From the NCBI GenBank assembly GCA_032716605.1, contig JAVRFV010002354.1:1-64000 (forward strand): a stretch of DNA of 64,000 nucleotides, in the 5' to 3' direction. The translations under genes and the position numbers were made by a program. Shown here piece after piece: positions 11,503-23,229 of this stretch. Source of the DNA: Paralithodes platypus (Eukaryota > Arthropoda > Malacostraca > Decapoda > Lithodidae). The notes under the pieces are model-generated. The model searched no databases and was not told the DNA's origin. It saw only the letters and a program-made list of their open reading frames with translations. Numbering within the stretch: position 1 is the stretch's first letter; every line of letters begins with the position of its first letter.

Positions 11503-12028
11503 TTAGGTATCCGATATGTATAATTTACATTTATCCGCATTGAAACTCATTTGCCAAATTTGGGCCCAACATGACAATTTATCTAGATTGTGTTGCATAT
11601 CGTCAACTTGTTCTTTTGAGAGTACGCTATTTGCAATTTTTGTATCGTCAGCAAATTTTGAGATTGTACAGGTGAGACCCTCATCTATGTCGTTGATGTA
11701 AATTAGAAAGAGAATTGGTCCTAATACCAATCCCTGGGGTACCCCGCTACTTACATTGGTCCATTTAGATGCCTTACCGTTTATGACTACTCTTTGCTTT
11801 CTGTCGCTGAGCCAATTTTCTATCCATTTCAACACACCGTCTTGTATTCCATGCGCTTTTAGTTTTAGCAGTAAACGTTTGTGGGGAACTTTGTCAAAGG
11901 CCTTTTGAAAATCAAGGTATATAATATCTACAGCTTTACTCTCATCGTAGAGGTTGAGGATATCGTGGAAGAAGTCTAAGAGGTTTGTTAAACAGGAACG
12001 TTTTTTACGAAAGCTGTGTTGAGTATCT
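11503..12028 (-). pseudogene. LINE reverse transcriptase, catalytic core
   Basis: The fragment contains the core RT blocks: QHSFRKKRSCLTNLL, IIYLDFQKAFDKVPH (first catalytic Asp), SSGVPQGLVLGPILF and the FADD box in ISKFADDTKIANS (two catalytic Asp). Downstream is NADKCKLY. The catalytic residues themselves are intact although the element as a whole is interrupted. Confidence 0.85.
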
Positions 12029-12032
12029 TTAA

Positions 12033-12461
12033 CCCGTACAGCCCCAGCGACGCGTCGGCGATGTATGTAACGCACAGCCCCAGAGACGCGCCTGACGCGT
12101 CACCCTAATTGCGCCGACCGTAACCTCAGGTGTAGCCACTCAAGAGGGCTCCGATTTGTATGGGAACTGTGTACGTGTCCCACGCAACCGTGCCGATGGT
12201 TGAAAACTCTCAAAGTCCACGTGCGTGCACGCGAGCGCGCAATAATTTTTTTTTTTGGGATAATTGCCTTCAATTTTTTACTCTTGTAAAATCCGTTTTC
12301 GGGGACTCTGTAGGACCATTTTTTAAGCTTTTTGAGCGGTTTTTCGTGGTTTTTCCTTCATTCCTAACCCATTCGCTATTGTTTCTGGAATAAAACCATT
12401 TTTTGAAAACCGGCCGGGTTCTGGTGCGCAAACATTACAAAACTAGCCGGGGCTCCACGGG
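12033..12461 (+). mobile_element. piggyBac-like MITE, copy A, inside the LINE reverse transcriptase
   Basis: The 429-bp element is flanked by TTAA at 12029-12032 and 12462-12465, with ends CCCGTACAGCCCC and GGGGCTCCACGGG, and is nearly identical to copies B and C. It lies exactly between the RT blocks ending NHLEEN and starting KDTQHSFRK, so it inserted into an already present LINE. It encodes no transposase. Confidence 0.9.
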
Positions 12462-12541
12462 TTAAGTATGTTATTTTCCTCCAAGTGATTTACGAGTCTG
12501 TCTCGTATGACCATTTCTAGCATTTTACATACAACTGAGGT

Positions 12542-13102
12542 TTAGCTAATTGGACGATAGTTACTGGGTAGGGATTTGCTGCCTTTTTTGAGTATCGGTG
12601 TTACGTTGGCTAGCTTCCACTGATCAGGCATAGTTCCAGACTGCAAGGATTTATTGAATAGTAATGTCAGTGGTTTGGAGAGCTCATCCTTAGCTTCCTT
12701 TAGAACTCTAGGCGAGATTGTATCCGGTCCGGGCGTTTTATTTACCTTGAGTTTATCTAAACAATTCAATACTTCTCTCTCTGTAACGGTGATATTGCTT
12801 AGAACATCTGAATTATCAATCTGAATTGGCGATGGTGTAGGGATATCACTGAGGTCTTCTGTTGTAAAAACTGATGCAAAGAAGGTATTGAGGGCATTAC
12901 TCATTTGTACTTCGTCTTTGGTGTATTCTCCATTTTCATCGACTAACGGTCCAACAGTTGAAGTAACTACTTTTTTCTTTCTGATATAACTATAGAATTC
13001 TTTCGGGTTTGTTTTACTTTGATTCGCAATATGTAACTCTAAGGTCTTTTTACTTTGCTTAATTAACTTTTTGGCTTTGCGTCGTAGCTCTACAAATTTC
13101 AC
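12542..13102 (-). pseudogene. LINE reverse transcriptase, N-terminal part
   Basis: The fragment has motifs of non-LTR reverse transcriptase: KTPGPDTISPRVLKE, LFNKSLQSG, WKLANVTPILKKG and NYRPIS. A stop codon replaces the residue after NYRPIS, where LTS normally follows; the frame then continues (TSVVCKM) until the nested TTAA element. A further stop separates it from the endonuclease upstream. Confidence 0.8.
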
Positions 13103-13270
13103 CCGTTCTTCGTCATTTTGTGAGGATTTTAATCTATCATTAGCAAATTTTTTAGCAAGCAGGCAGTTTGAAATATCTTTATTCTACCATTTGGGCTTAT
13201 TATTATGGCCTGGATGCCGTATTTTCGATGGTATGCAGTCTTGCACTGCTTTTAGGTAAGTGGTTTCGAA

Positions 13271-13903
13271 TTACTTCCAAGATGTATTTATGTCGTTATT
13301 GTTAATTAAAAAGCTCCAGTCAGTTTCTTTAAACATAGCTCTAAGTTTATGGAAGTTTGCTTTCTTGAAATTAGGGACTTTTTCGATGCTACTATTTGGT
13401 TCGTTACTAGTAAACTTTAAAGTGAAAGTTATTGTACGATGGTTGCTGTTACTGAATTCATCACCAACATTCAAATTCTCTATTAATTCTTCTTTTGTTG
13501 CAAGTACAATGTCAAGAACGTTATTACCACGGGTCGGCGTTCGAACAAATTGATAAAGCGAACTCTCTTGCAAGTTCGTATACAAGTCATGTCCGGAGTG
13601 TGAAGTAAGAGTATCGCCCCACTTGGTCACGGGTAAATGAAAGTCGCCAAAAATTACGGTATCTTGTGAGTTACTTACATCTGCAATTTGTTCGTAAATT
13701 TCTCGGTCAGTTTGCACTGATTGAGCTGGAGGTCTGTATATTAATGCAAGTATTATTTTTGTACCTTTATTATTCTTTATTAGCACAAAAGATGCGTCGA
13801 CGTTCACAATTTGAGGTTTTGACAAGAGGGTAGGGTTAAGACTTTCTTTGATATAAAGTAAAACGCCACCTCCATTTCGATTTATTCGGCTTTTCTCAAA
13901 CAT
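13271..13903 (-). pseudogene. LINE endonuclease, C-terminal part
   Basis: The fragment carries AP-endonuclease family motifs in order: NGGGVLLYIK, ALIYRPP, GDFHLP (GDFN-like), VLDIVLA and SNHRTITF, where the usual SDH is changed to SNH. It overlaps the preceding ORF by 8 bases in another frame, showing a frameshift within the endonuclease. It ends in a stop before the linker to the reverse transcriptase. Role in the intact element: nicking target DNA for target-primed reverse transcription. Confidence 0.8.
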
Positions 13904-15149
13904 TACATAACCGGGAAGTGAATACTCTGCTAAAAAGTCTATCTTCTGTATTGAGCCAAGATTCTGTTATGCCAATCACATCATAATTTTCTGTAAACAC
14001 TAGCTCTTCTAAATCTGAAAATTTATTGCGTATGCTACGAGCGTTTGCATAGAAAACCTTTAAATTTGTTATTTTAGAACTCACGGAACGCTCTTTAATA
14101 ATATTTTTGGTTCTTGTCGGATCTACATTTATGTTCATGGCTGTCCTCGGTCCTCGCTGTCTTCGGTCCTTATCGCTGGTGGTCCTCGGTTGCCTCTGTT
14201 TTTTTCTTGGTGTTGGATGATTTATGTCACTGCTGCTTCTTCGGATGGCGTTTTTTGATCCATGGCTGCGGACTGCTTCGTGTAGGAGACGACCCATGCG
14301 TGCTGAACCCACAGGGTTTAGATGAGTGCCATCCTTGCGGAACAGAGTAGGCTGGTTGTAGAAGTTGTCCCAGAGGTTGATGAATTCAACTTCTTCCCTC
14401 AGACACAAATATTTTAGTCGGCTATTTGTGCTGAAGGCCTTGTCGTAGAATTTGTCAGGTGCGTCGATCTTGGGGAGAATGCCTGAGATGATGATATTCC
14501 TTGACTTGTTTTTGTAGTGCTGGATCATCTTGCGATATTTCTCCATCAACTCTTCGGATCTGGTGCGCATGACGTAATTTGAACCAGCATGGATGACAAA
14601 AAGGGTATTTTCATTTGCATCCTTTGTGGTATCTTCGAAGGCTTCCACAATGTCGTCCAGTCCAGCTCCTGAGATGCAAAATCTTTTTCGTTGATTTGGG
14701 ACTCTGTCGCAGAACTCTTCGACCTGTCCTCGTAGGATGGAATCCCCAACGAGCCTGGTCTCTTCTGGTTCGTCTTCCATCTCTACCAATATCTCAAATC
14801 TGTTTGACATTGTGACTGGTAGACGAGACCTTTTCTGTGTTGGCCGTGCACCGTTCTTCACTGGTGTAAATCCGGAAACCTGTGGTGGCGGGACTCTACG
14901 TACAGTTCGGGGAGAGGAGTGGTTAGAACGGGGGCGAGGGGTTGGTACTGTTCGTGCTAGCAGGCTTCTTGCACGAGGAGTGGGGGGGAGACTAAGGTGA
15001 ACAGGGCGGCTGTCCTGGTTTGATGTCGGCTCAGGTTCGTCAGAAGCATCTGCTGCAGTGTCTACTGCAGGTGTTGGATTGTTGGCAGATGACGTTGGGG
15101 CGGTGGTGGATGCTGGAGTTGAAACAATTGGAGTTAGTGATACTCCCAA
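13896..15149 (-). pseudogene. LINE ORF: linker, SGNH esterase, start of endonuclease
   Basis: The 417-residue open frame contains a Pro/Ser/Arg-rich basic linker (residues 1-115). An SGNH-hydrolase-like domain follows, with the block I serine in GDSIL (S137), GSN (189-191) and DGTHLN (D273, H276), so the catalytic Ser, Asp and His are all present. From residue 363 the endonuclease begins (KVFYANARS; catalytic Glu in ITESWL, E396) and then the frame is lost. The esterase is in the same open frame as the endonuclease, unlike CR1 elements with two separate ORFs. The coiled-coil segment upstream (15175-15235) is in another frame, implying one frameshift near 15160. Confidence 0.75.
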
Positions 15150-15235
15150 CGTTGAGTGTTACAAACTCTTGGAGTGTTTCCAGCTTCCTGGTGAGGGCGT
15201 TTATCTTGTTGTGGGCTTCATCCAATTTTGCTGTG

Positions 15236-17094
15236 GTGGAGACAATGGTGGTGGTGGTGGTGGTGGTGGTGGAGACAATTGTGGTGGTGGTGGTGTAGAC
15301 AATGGTGGTGGTGGTGGTGTAGACAATGGTGGTGGTGGTGGTGGTGGAGACAATTGTGGTGGTGGTGGTGGTGGTGTAGACAATGGTGGTGGTGGTGGTG
15401 TAGACAATGGTGGTGGTGTAGACAATGGTGGTGGTGTAGACAATGGTGGTGGTGGTGGTGTAGACAATGTTGGTGGTGGTGGTGGTGACGACAATGGTGG
15501 TGGTGGTGTAGACTGGTGGTGGTGGTGGTGTAGACAATGGTGGTGGTGGTGGAGACAATGGTGGTGGTGGTGGTGGAGACAATGGTGGTGGTGGTGGTGG
15601 AGACAATGGTGGTGGTGGTGGTGGAGACAATGGTGGTGGTGGTGGTGGTGGAGACAATGGTGCTGGTGGTGGTGGAGACAATGGTGCTGGTGGGGGTGGT
15701 GTAGACAATGGTGGTGGTGGTGGTGTAGACAATGGTGGTGGTGGTGGTGGTGTAGACAATGGTGGTGACCACAATGGTGGTGGAGGTGGTGTAGACTGGT
15801 GGTGGTGGTGGTGTACACAATGGTGGTGACGACAATGGTGGTGGTGGAGACAATGATGGTGGTGGTGGAGACAATGATGGTGGTGGTGGAGACAATGGTG
15901 GTGGTGGTGGAGACAATGGTGGTGGTGGTGGTGGTGGTTGTGGTGGAGACAATGGTGGTGGTGGTGGTGGAGACAATGGTGGTGGTGGTGGAGACAATGG
16001 TGGTGGTGGTGGAGACAATGGTGGTGGAGACAATGGCGGTGGTGGAGACACTGGTGGTGGTGGTGGTGGAGACACTGGTGGTGGTGGTGGAGACAATGGT
16101 GGTGGTGGTGGTGGTGTAGACAATGGTGGTGGTGGTGGTGGTGGTGTAGACAATGGTGGTGGTGGTGGTGGTGTAGACAATGGTGGTGGTGGTGGTGTAG
16201 ACAATGGTGGTGTAGACTGGTGGTGGTGGTGGTGTAGACAATGGTGGTGGTGGTGGTGGTGTAGACAATGGTGGTGGTGGTGGTGTAGACAATGGTGGTG
16301 GTAGTGGTGGTGTAGACAATGGTGGTGGTGGTGGTGTAGACAATCGTGGTGGTGGTGGTGGTGTAGACAATGGTGGTGGTGGTGGTGGTGTAGACAATGG
16401 TGGTGGTGGTGGTGGTGTAGACAATGGTGGTGGTGGTGGTGGTGTAGACAATGGTGGTGGTGGTGGTGGTGTAGACAATGGTGGTGGTGGTGGTGTAGAC
16501 AATGGTGGTGGTGGTGGTGTAGACAATGGTGGTGGTGGTGTAGACAATGGTGGTGGTGGTGGTGGTGTAGACAATGGTGGTGGTGGTGGTGGTGTAGACA
16601 ATGGTGGTGGTGGTGGTGACGACAATGGTGGTGGTGGTGACGACAATGGTGGTGGTGGTGGTGTAGACAATGGTGGTGGTGGTGGTGGTGGTGTAGACAA
16701 TGGTGGTGGTGGTGGTGTAGACAATGGTGGTGGTGGAGAAAATGGTGGTGGTGGAGAAAATGGTGGTGGTGGTGGAGACAATGGTGGTGGTGGTGACGAC
16801 AATGGTGGTGGTGGTGGTGGTGTAGACAATGGTGGTGGTGGTGGTGGTGTAGACAATGGTGGTGGTGGTGGTGGTGGTGGTGGAGACAATGGTGGTGGTG
16901 GTGGTGGTGGAGACAATGGTGGTGGTGGTGGAGACAATGGTGGTGGTGGTGGAGACAATGGCGGTGGTGGTGGGTGGTGGTGGTGGTGGAGACAATGCTG
17001 GTGGTGGTGGTGGTGGAGCCAAGGGAGGTGCTGGTGGAGACAATGGTGGTGGTGGTGGAGATGGGGAAGTGTGTGGAAGGTGGTGGTGGTGGTG
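15236..17094 (+). repeat. G-rich (TGG)n minisatellite, right part
   Basis: Same architecture as 9385-10612: TGG runs separated by 'agacaa' or 'tgtagacaa'. It continues for about 1.86 kb and passes into the purine-rich minisatellite. All three minus frames are open over long distances, which reflects repeat composition and not coding. Confidence 0.9.
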
Positions 17095-17990
17095 GTGGAG
17101 ATGGGGAGGGAAGGAAGGGGTGGTGGTGGGAAGGGAAGGAAGGGTGGAGACGGGAAGGGAAGGGAAGGAAGGGGTGGAGACGGGAAGGGAAGGGAAGGAA
17201 GGGGTGGAGACGGGAAGGGAAGGAAGGGGTGGAGACGGGAAGGGAAGGAAGGGGTGGAGACGGGAAGGGAAGGAAGGGGTGGAGACGGGAAGGGAAGGAA
17301 GGGGTGGAGACGGGAAGGGAAGGAAGGGGTGGAGACGGGAAGGGAAGGAAGGGGTGGAGAGGCGAAGGGAAGGAAGGAAGGGGTGGAGAGGGGAAGGGAA
17401 GGAAGGGGTGGAGACGGGAAGGGAAGGAAGGGGTGGAGACGGGAAGGGAAGTAAGGGGTGGAGACGGGAAGGGAAGCAAGGGGTGGAGACGGGAAGGGAA
17501 GCAAGGGGTGGAGACGGGAAGGGAAGTAAGGGGTGGAGACGGGAAGGGAAGTAAGGGGTGGAGACGGGAAGGGAAGTAAGGGGTGGAGACGGGAAGGGAA
17601 GTAAGGGGTGGAGACGGGAAGGGAAGTAAGGGGTGGAGACGGGAAGGGAAGTAAGGGGTGGAGACGGGAAGGGAAGTAAGGGATGGAGACGGGAAGGGAA
17701 GTAAGGGGTGGAGACGGGAAGGGAAGTAAGGGGTGGAGACGGGAAGGGAAGTAAGGGGTGGAGACGGGAAGGGAAGTAAGGGGTGGAGACGGGAAGGGAA
17801 GTAAGGGGTGGAGACGGGAAGGGAAGTAAGGGGAGGAGACGGGAAGGGAAGTAAGGGGTGGGAAGTAAGGGGTGGGGAAGGGAAGGAAGGGGTGGAGACG
17901 GGAAGGGAAGGAAGGGGTGGAGACGGGAAGGGAAGGAAGGGGTGGAGACGGGAAGGGAAGGAAGGGGTGAACACGGGAAGGAAGACTGGT
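17095..17990 (+). repeat. 25-bp polypurine minisatellite, array 1
   Basis: About 34 near-identical tandem units of 25 bases, composed of 'gggaagggaagtaagggg' plus 'tggagac'. The first copies carry 'gaagg' and occasionally an extra 'ggaag'; the central block carries 'gtaagg'. The strand is almost pure purine, so triplex (H-DNA) and G-quadruplex structures are plausible. A shorter version lies at 35148-35458. Confidence 0.9.
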
Positions 17991-18004
17991 GGACAAGATA
18001 TCGA

Positions 18005-18140
18005 GACGGGTGGTGGACAATAGATTGAAAGTATGATGGACAATAGATTGAAAGTATGATGGACAATAGATTGAAAGTATGATGGACAATAGATTGAAAG
18101 TATGATGGACAATAGATTGAAAGTATGATGTACAAAAGAT
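18005..18140 (+). repeat. 23-bp minisatellite
   Basis: Five head-to-tail copies built on 'atggacaatagattgaaag' precede the 33-39-bp array and are clearly its relatives ('acaatagattga' versus 'acaaaagattga'). Confidence 0.8.
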
Positions 18141-18900
18141 TGACAGTATGGACTGTGGCGGTGGACAAAAGATTGACAGTATGATGAGCAAAAGAGTGAC
18201 AGTATGGACTATGGTGGTGGACAAAAGATTGACAGTATGGACTATGGTGGTGGACAAAAGATTGACAGTATGGACTATGGTGGTGGACAAAAGATTGACA
18301 GTATGGACTATGGTGGTGGACAAAAGATTGACAGTATGGACTATGGTGGTGGCGGTGGACAAAAGATTGACAGTATGGACTATGGTGGTGGCGGTGGACA
18401 AAAGATTGACAGTATGGACTATGGTGGTGGACAAAAGATTGACAGTATGGACTATGGTGGTGGTGGACAAAAGATTGACAGTATGGACTATGGTGGTGGC
18501 GGTGGACAAAAGATTGACAGTATGGACTATGGTGGTGGCGGTGGACAAAAGATTGACAGTATGGACTATGGTGGTGGTGGACAAAAGATTGACAGTATGG
18601 ACTATGGTGGTGGCGGTGGACAAAAGATTGACAGTATGGACTATGGTGGTGGTGGACAATAGATGGAGATGAGTGATGGACTATGGTGGTGGTGGACAAA
18701 AGATTGACAGTATGGACTATGGTGGTGGACAATAGATGGACAGTATGGCAGTGGTGGATAACAAAAGATGGAGAGGAGTGATGGTGGACAATATATGGTG
18801 ACAGTATGGTGGTGGTAGCAATAGATTGAGACAGTGTGGTGGTGGACAATAGATTGAGCCTGATGGAGATAAGACTGATTGGGACAATGGTGGATGAATG
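18141..18900 (+). repeat. 33-39-bp minisatellite, array 1
   Basis: The unit is 'acaaaagattgacagt' plus 'atggactatggtggtgg' with an optional 6-bp 'cggtgg' insert. Units with and without the insert alternate irregularly up to 18660 and then degrade. The periods are multiples of 3, explaining the open frames on both strands. The same array occurs at 35500-36060. Confidence 0.9.
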
Positions 18901-19082
18901 ACACTAGTGAAGACTTATTGACTGGTGGAGATGAGAACTGTGACAATGTTGTAGAGATGGCAAAATGAGTCAGTGGAGAGAGTCCGGAAAAATCTTGGAA
19001 ATGGCCAAGAGAGACTGATGACAATGACTAATAAAGACATTATAGTGAGATTTACTGTCAGATGTGGATGAATTGTCCTTTG

Positions 19083-19300
19083 ATGAGACAGACCTGGGTT
19101 CAATTTTAAGGCAGGACAAGACAGTCTGGCGAGTCTGTTCCCACCCGATGCCTCTGTTCACCTAGCAGTAAATAGGAACCTGAAGTTGGTGGACATCTCT
19201 CATCTGGGAAGGTAAGCTGTGGTAACCTGGAGAACATGCAGTAGCCCATGTGTACCAGCCTGGGTAACTCGCCCACCACAGGCTCCAAAGGGCTAAAGTA
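19083..19300 (+). repeat. tRNA-derived SINE, decapod type, copy 1
   Basis: A B-box-like 'ctgggttcaatttt' is followed by 'cctctgttcacctagcag' and 'taaataggaacctg', a module I associate with crayfish SINE repeats. The tail portion is diverged. The same copy is present at about 36293-36510 in the duplicated segment. The taxonomic link rests on memory of the module, not on a search. Confidence 0.55.
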
Positions 19301-19628
19301 CTGCGATAAGTGTCACTGCCTCGTCAAAGCATAGCCAATGGGAAGCCCCCCTGACTGACCCATATGGAAATCCAGACGTGTGGACATATGGTTGATGGAA
19401 TGGAGAGATACCAGATGGATAAGAGTCAAATGGTAAGCTTCTACAGGAGCAGTCTTCGGCTTAATTTTGGTGAGTATCTTTGTAGATTCTTGTACCTACA
19501 GTACTTTGCAAAAATTGACAAATATTACCTAATTTACATAAACGCTTGTCAATCCTCTGAAATATATTAGCTGCATAAAAGCAATCCATAAAATAAATTG
19601 TTATATCCAATCCATCCTACACTTCCAG

Positions 19629-19751
19629 GTTGGTTTGGGTGAAGCTGTGGATATAAAGTGGAAAGTGGAGATCAGTCGGCTTTATTATGGATGGATGGGA
19701 GGAAGGAACGTACTGAAAATATCCAGTCCATCGTATTTCTTCATGCCATGG
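19629..19751 (+). other. Exon-like module, divergent paralogue B
   Basis: The segment is preceded by 'acttccag' and followed by a donor-like GTACGT. It aligns along its length with the 122-bp module of the macrosatellite (shared 'gttggtttggg', 'tatggatgg', 'catgcc.tgg' then 'gtacgttaat' against 'gtaagttaat'). Read from its first base it is open and gives VGLGEAVDIKW, matching VGLGDAADVKR of the main module by conservative changes. An upstream donor-like 'caaatggtaagc' at 19428-19439 could end a previous exon. Probably a gene fragment or pseudo-exon; no gene can be named. Confidence 0.4.
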
Positions 19752-19964
19752 GTACGTTAATTTAATGGAATATAGGGAGGTGGAGGAATCTAGGATGAAA
19801 ATAGATATGGAAAAGTTCTTCACTTGTGGAGGGACTAATTCTGGATGTGGTGGTGGGGGAGTTGGGATGATGAGATTTGTTAGTTATGAGGGAAATTAAT
19901 GTACTGTACTTCCTATTACTAATGCAACAAACAAAATATTAATTTCAATAAGGGTTTATTTTTT

Positions 19965-20390
19965 AACCCATTGACTGCGGGTGACGTTCTGGAATGTCCT
20001 GGCAATTTACAGCAATTTCCAGGCTTTAAAAGCCTGTGAAAGCCGTAGAAATAGTGTCGGCGGGAGCGTGAGGGACCCACCTCCGACCCTCAGAGCAGCG
20101 AGCCGCTCGCTGAGGGAGACTGTGTCTCGCGCGGGTGTCTTAACAACAGTGTTGCCGAGCGAGCGAGGGCTAATAATTAGCGGTTTTCCCGTATGTCTAT
20201 GGCACCGCTGCGGGTGAACCCCACCACCTACGAAGCCCGTTCTGGTCTCATTTTGAAGTTATTTTTGCCTAGTTTTTGGCAGAATACAGTTCATTAAATG
20301 CAGATGCTTGATTAATCATTCAGGAGTGCCCGAGTATGCCCTAAATATCCCAAATATGCCCGCAGCGTAAGCTCCGGGGTTGTTGGAGAG
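19965..20390 (+). repeat. TTAA-type element, right end lost, copy 1
   Basis: It starts at TTAA followed by CCCATTGACTGCGGGTGACG and runs parallel to the intact element at 62939-63360 ('gcagatgcttgatt', 'cattcaggagtgcc', 'tatgccc'). The expected GGG-TTAA right end is absent; instead 'gcgtaagctccgggg' follows. A second copy sits at 37187-37600. Confidence 0.6.
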
Positions 20391-20796
20391 CTCGGAAAAC
20401 GCATCCATACAAGAACACAATATATTAAACCATTTAGAGGCCCACTGACGTAGGCGAAGTGGATTTAACTATTTTAGTATGAACATTTAGATAATAAACC
20501 ATGCAGCTGAAGCAAGTGTTTTATATGGTACAATATAATGTAGTCTATATCTAGAGGATGTAGCATCACTTGGTTGTCCTTGATTGACCTGTGTTGGAAC
20601 ATCTATATATCGTACTCTGGCACATACCCTATAGCTGAAGGGAAATTTAGTTACAAATTGATGCTGCTGGGGCCTGTTTTATAATAGATTACTTAAATTT
20701 AAATTTCATGTACTGTACAGTATATATTAAATTGGCAGTTTAAATTAGAATATGCAAGAATGAGGCATGAAATATGGTTGAGCCATATATAAATTT
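20391..20796. other. AT-rich spacer, no gene
   Basis: No protein-like ORF or recognisable repeat structure was found here. The same spacer is present in the duplicate at about 37600-38014. Confidence 0.5.
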
Positions 20797-20809
20797 AACA
20801 TGCTAAGGT

Positions 20810-21340
20810 GGGCGGGTGCCCAACCCCGAAAGGAGTTGAAATAGGGGAGCTATCCTCCCGCCAAAGGGGGCTTTCTAGGGCCTTTCCTAGCTGATGCTGA
20901 GAGGATTGGGTTCTCGTCATGTGGTGATGGGCTGGTCTATCCGAGTGAGAACTGAGCGATCTCTGCCATACCCATAGCTTACTCTGACTGTTCCTTTTAC
21001 TTATATATCTTCTAGATCTCAAGTGGCGGCGTCTTTTCCGTGGATTGACCTCCCTACTGCCAACCTAGAAGTTGGCAGATTGGGAGCCAAAGCGTCACAT
21101 TTTTCCCTTACCCCTCAACTTTCCCTTCATAATTGCTGAGGGGCACAGGGCCTTGGGTGGGGCTTTGGTTTCCCGGGCATTTCCGCACCCTCCTCAGCTC
21201 CCTGCCTTGGAGTGGCTTCGGTCACCCGGGCTTTGTTAGTGGTAAGCAGGGAGGATTTTGTGGGGGCGCTCGTTTATGGCCTTGGCCTTGCTCGAGACCT
21301 TGGGGCTGTTCGGCCAGACAGCCTGGGGAACAACAACAAC
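20810..21340 (+). mobile_element. (AAC)n-tailed SINE-like retroelement, copy 2
   Basis: About 531 bp from 'tgggcgggtgcccaacc' to a CAA/AAC tail. It is flanked by a target duplication AACATGCTAAGGT (20797-20809 and 21341-21353). Variable target duplications plus a simple-repeat tail indicate retrotransposition by a LINE machinery. No reverse transcriptase is encoded, so it is either a SINE or a short 3' fragment of a LINE; four similar-length copies favour a discrete SINE. Confidence 0.85.
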
Positions 21341-23229
21341 AACATGCTAAGGTACTTATTCGGTTTGGAAAGTACCTGGAAATTAGTGGTATTAAACTCC
21401 CCACAATTTACTTTTGTCTCAAATAGATCCTAGTTTGAATAAAGCTTAAGGAATATTCATACTAAAATGGCTGATCATTTAGCAAGCTAAATTATCAAGA
21501 CTGGCGTTTGGTTGTATTAAGTGTTGTTTCCACATAGCGATTCAGTTCTTTTGTCTATCTTGTCCCAGTTTTGGTTTGATTATTTTCCATTATAATATTA
21601 AAGTTGAATGTGGTCTCGTTCAAAGCACATGCACAGCTAATGCATCCTATGTATTCAGGTTTGTTTGGGAGATGCTGCGGACGTGAAGCGGACACCCGAT
21701 GGTTTGGTGAAGGGACCTTTATATGGATGGGAGGACTGGTGGACGACTTTAGAGTGCTGTCCATAGTTCTACGTGTCATAGTAAGTTAATATTGGTCGCT
21801 GGGTGTTGGGAGGGAAATGGATATAGATGGTGAATGGAGGTGGGAAAATAGACAGTGAAGAATAGTCATTTAAGTTCTATTCTATTCTATATGCTCAGGC
21901 CCAATCCCCACTTTTCCCAGTGGTGAAGGATTAAAGTGAGGAGAGAGCAATAGGGAATAAAGCAATACAGATGGATAGGTTGAAATATACAGTATGTAGA
22001 GAAAGTGGGTAAATAGACATAAGAGAGGTGAGGAAATTTAGAGGATGGCTGGGAATATAGGAAATCTGAGGAACTATAGTGTTGCTTGGAATGTTTAGCA
22101 GGGCCAATAGTACCGGTACTGCATGGTGGTTGTGAGATATGGGCCAAGTCAGTGTAGGAGGGTGGAAATGCTGGACATCGAGGGGTTGAGGACAATAAGT
22201 GGTGTTAAATGGTATGGAAGGATGAAGAGTTATGTATGGGGTAGATGAGAGCAGAAAAAAAGTATTGCTCAGGTGGTATGAACAAATTTGAAGAGAATTA
22301 CAATAAATGACATCAGAAGTTGAGTGTGAGAATAAACAAAGCTGGTGAGAGATGATTTGGTGAACAGGAGGGTGAAGGGTGTGCAAGATGTAGAGCAATT
22401 TTGAGCAAAGTGGTATATGGGACATGAAGACTCGCAGGGCAATATTGCAGACAATACCCTGAAGTAGTTGGGTAAGTTGCATTCTGGTGCCTGATACGGA
22501 AGTATTATTGCTTGTGCAGAGTTAAGTTTTCCAATTGGCAAGTATGGGAGTGAAATTTTTCATTTTGTGCTTATTTGGGTTTTTTTTTCCCTATGTGTGC
22601 GAAGGAGACAAAGGCAGCTTGCCAGTAACAATTGTCCCCCCAAAGCCAAAAGTGACCGAGCCAAATTCAAGGGATGTTGTGGTCAAAATGACTAGACACA
22701 CTAAGTTTAAATCAGTTAGTCATAGGATGAAAGAAAGATTGATTGAGGGAGAGAGTTCACAGAGTGGAAGACTGAACAAACAGTACAGTACCAGGAATGA
22801 CAGGGGTCCAACATCTCTTGTTCAAAGCATATGTATAGCTAATGCATCCTATGTATTCAGGTTGGTTTGGGAGATGCTGCGGACACCCGATGGTTTGGTG
22901 AAGTGACCGTTGCATGGATGGGAGGACTGGTGGACGACTTTAAAGTGCTGTCCATAGTTCTACATGTCCTGGTAAGTTAATATTGGTCGCTGGCTGTTGG
23001 AGATGGAGGGAAAATAATGGATATAGATGGCGAATGGAGGTGGAAAAAAACTGAAGAATATTAATTTTAAGTGGTGAAGGATTATAGTGAGGAGATAAGG
23101 AATACAACGATACAGAGATGGAGAGGTTGAAATAAATTTAGAGAAAATGGGGAAATAGAGGATGGCTGGGAATATAGGAAATCTGAGCAATGTTTTTTTT
23201 CTATGTGGATGAGGGAGACAAAAGACAGA

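Larger units (their letters stand above)
10613..15235 (-). mobile_element. CR1/L2-like LINE, 5'-truncated and decayed
   Basis: Read on the minus strand, the element has a coiled-coil N-terminal remnant (15235-15175, beginning KLDEAHNKINALTRKLETLQ), a proline-rich basic linker and an SGNH esterase domain. These are followed by an apurinic-type endonuclease, a reverse transcriptase and a C-terminal region, then about 200 bases of 3' sequence. An esterase domain upstream of the endonuclease is known from CR1/L2-type elements. The frame is broken by stops, frameshifts and a nested TTAA element at 12033-12461, so the copy is dead. The 5' end abuts the minisatellite directly, as expected for 5' truncation on insertion. 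No clear target duplication is readable in the repetitive flanks. Confidence 0.85.

Noticed and set aside
18005..18660. CRISPR-like regular repeats
   Set aside because: Units are contiguous tandem repeats with no unique spacers, in a eukaryotic context.
15040..18849. A 1,269-codon minus-strand open frame (and similar frames of 1,152 and 964 codons)
   Set aside because: It arises from minisatellites with periods lacking stop codons; several frames are open at once and the composition is pure repeat. Only the last 60 or so residues (KLDEAHNKINALTRK...) are real LINE remnant.
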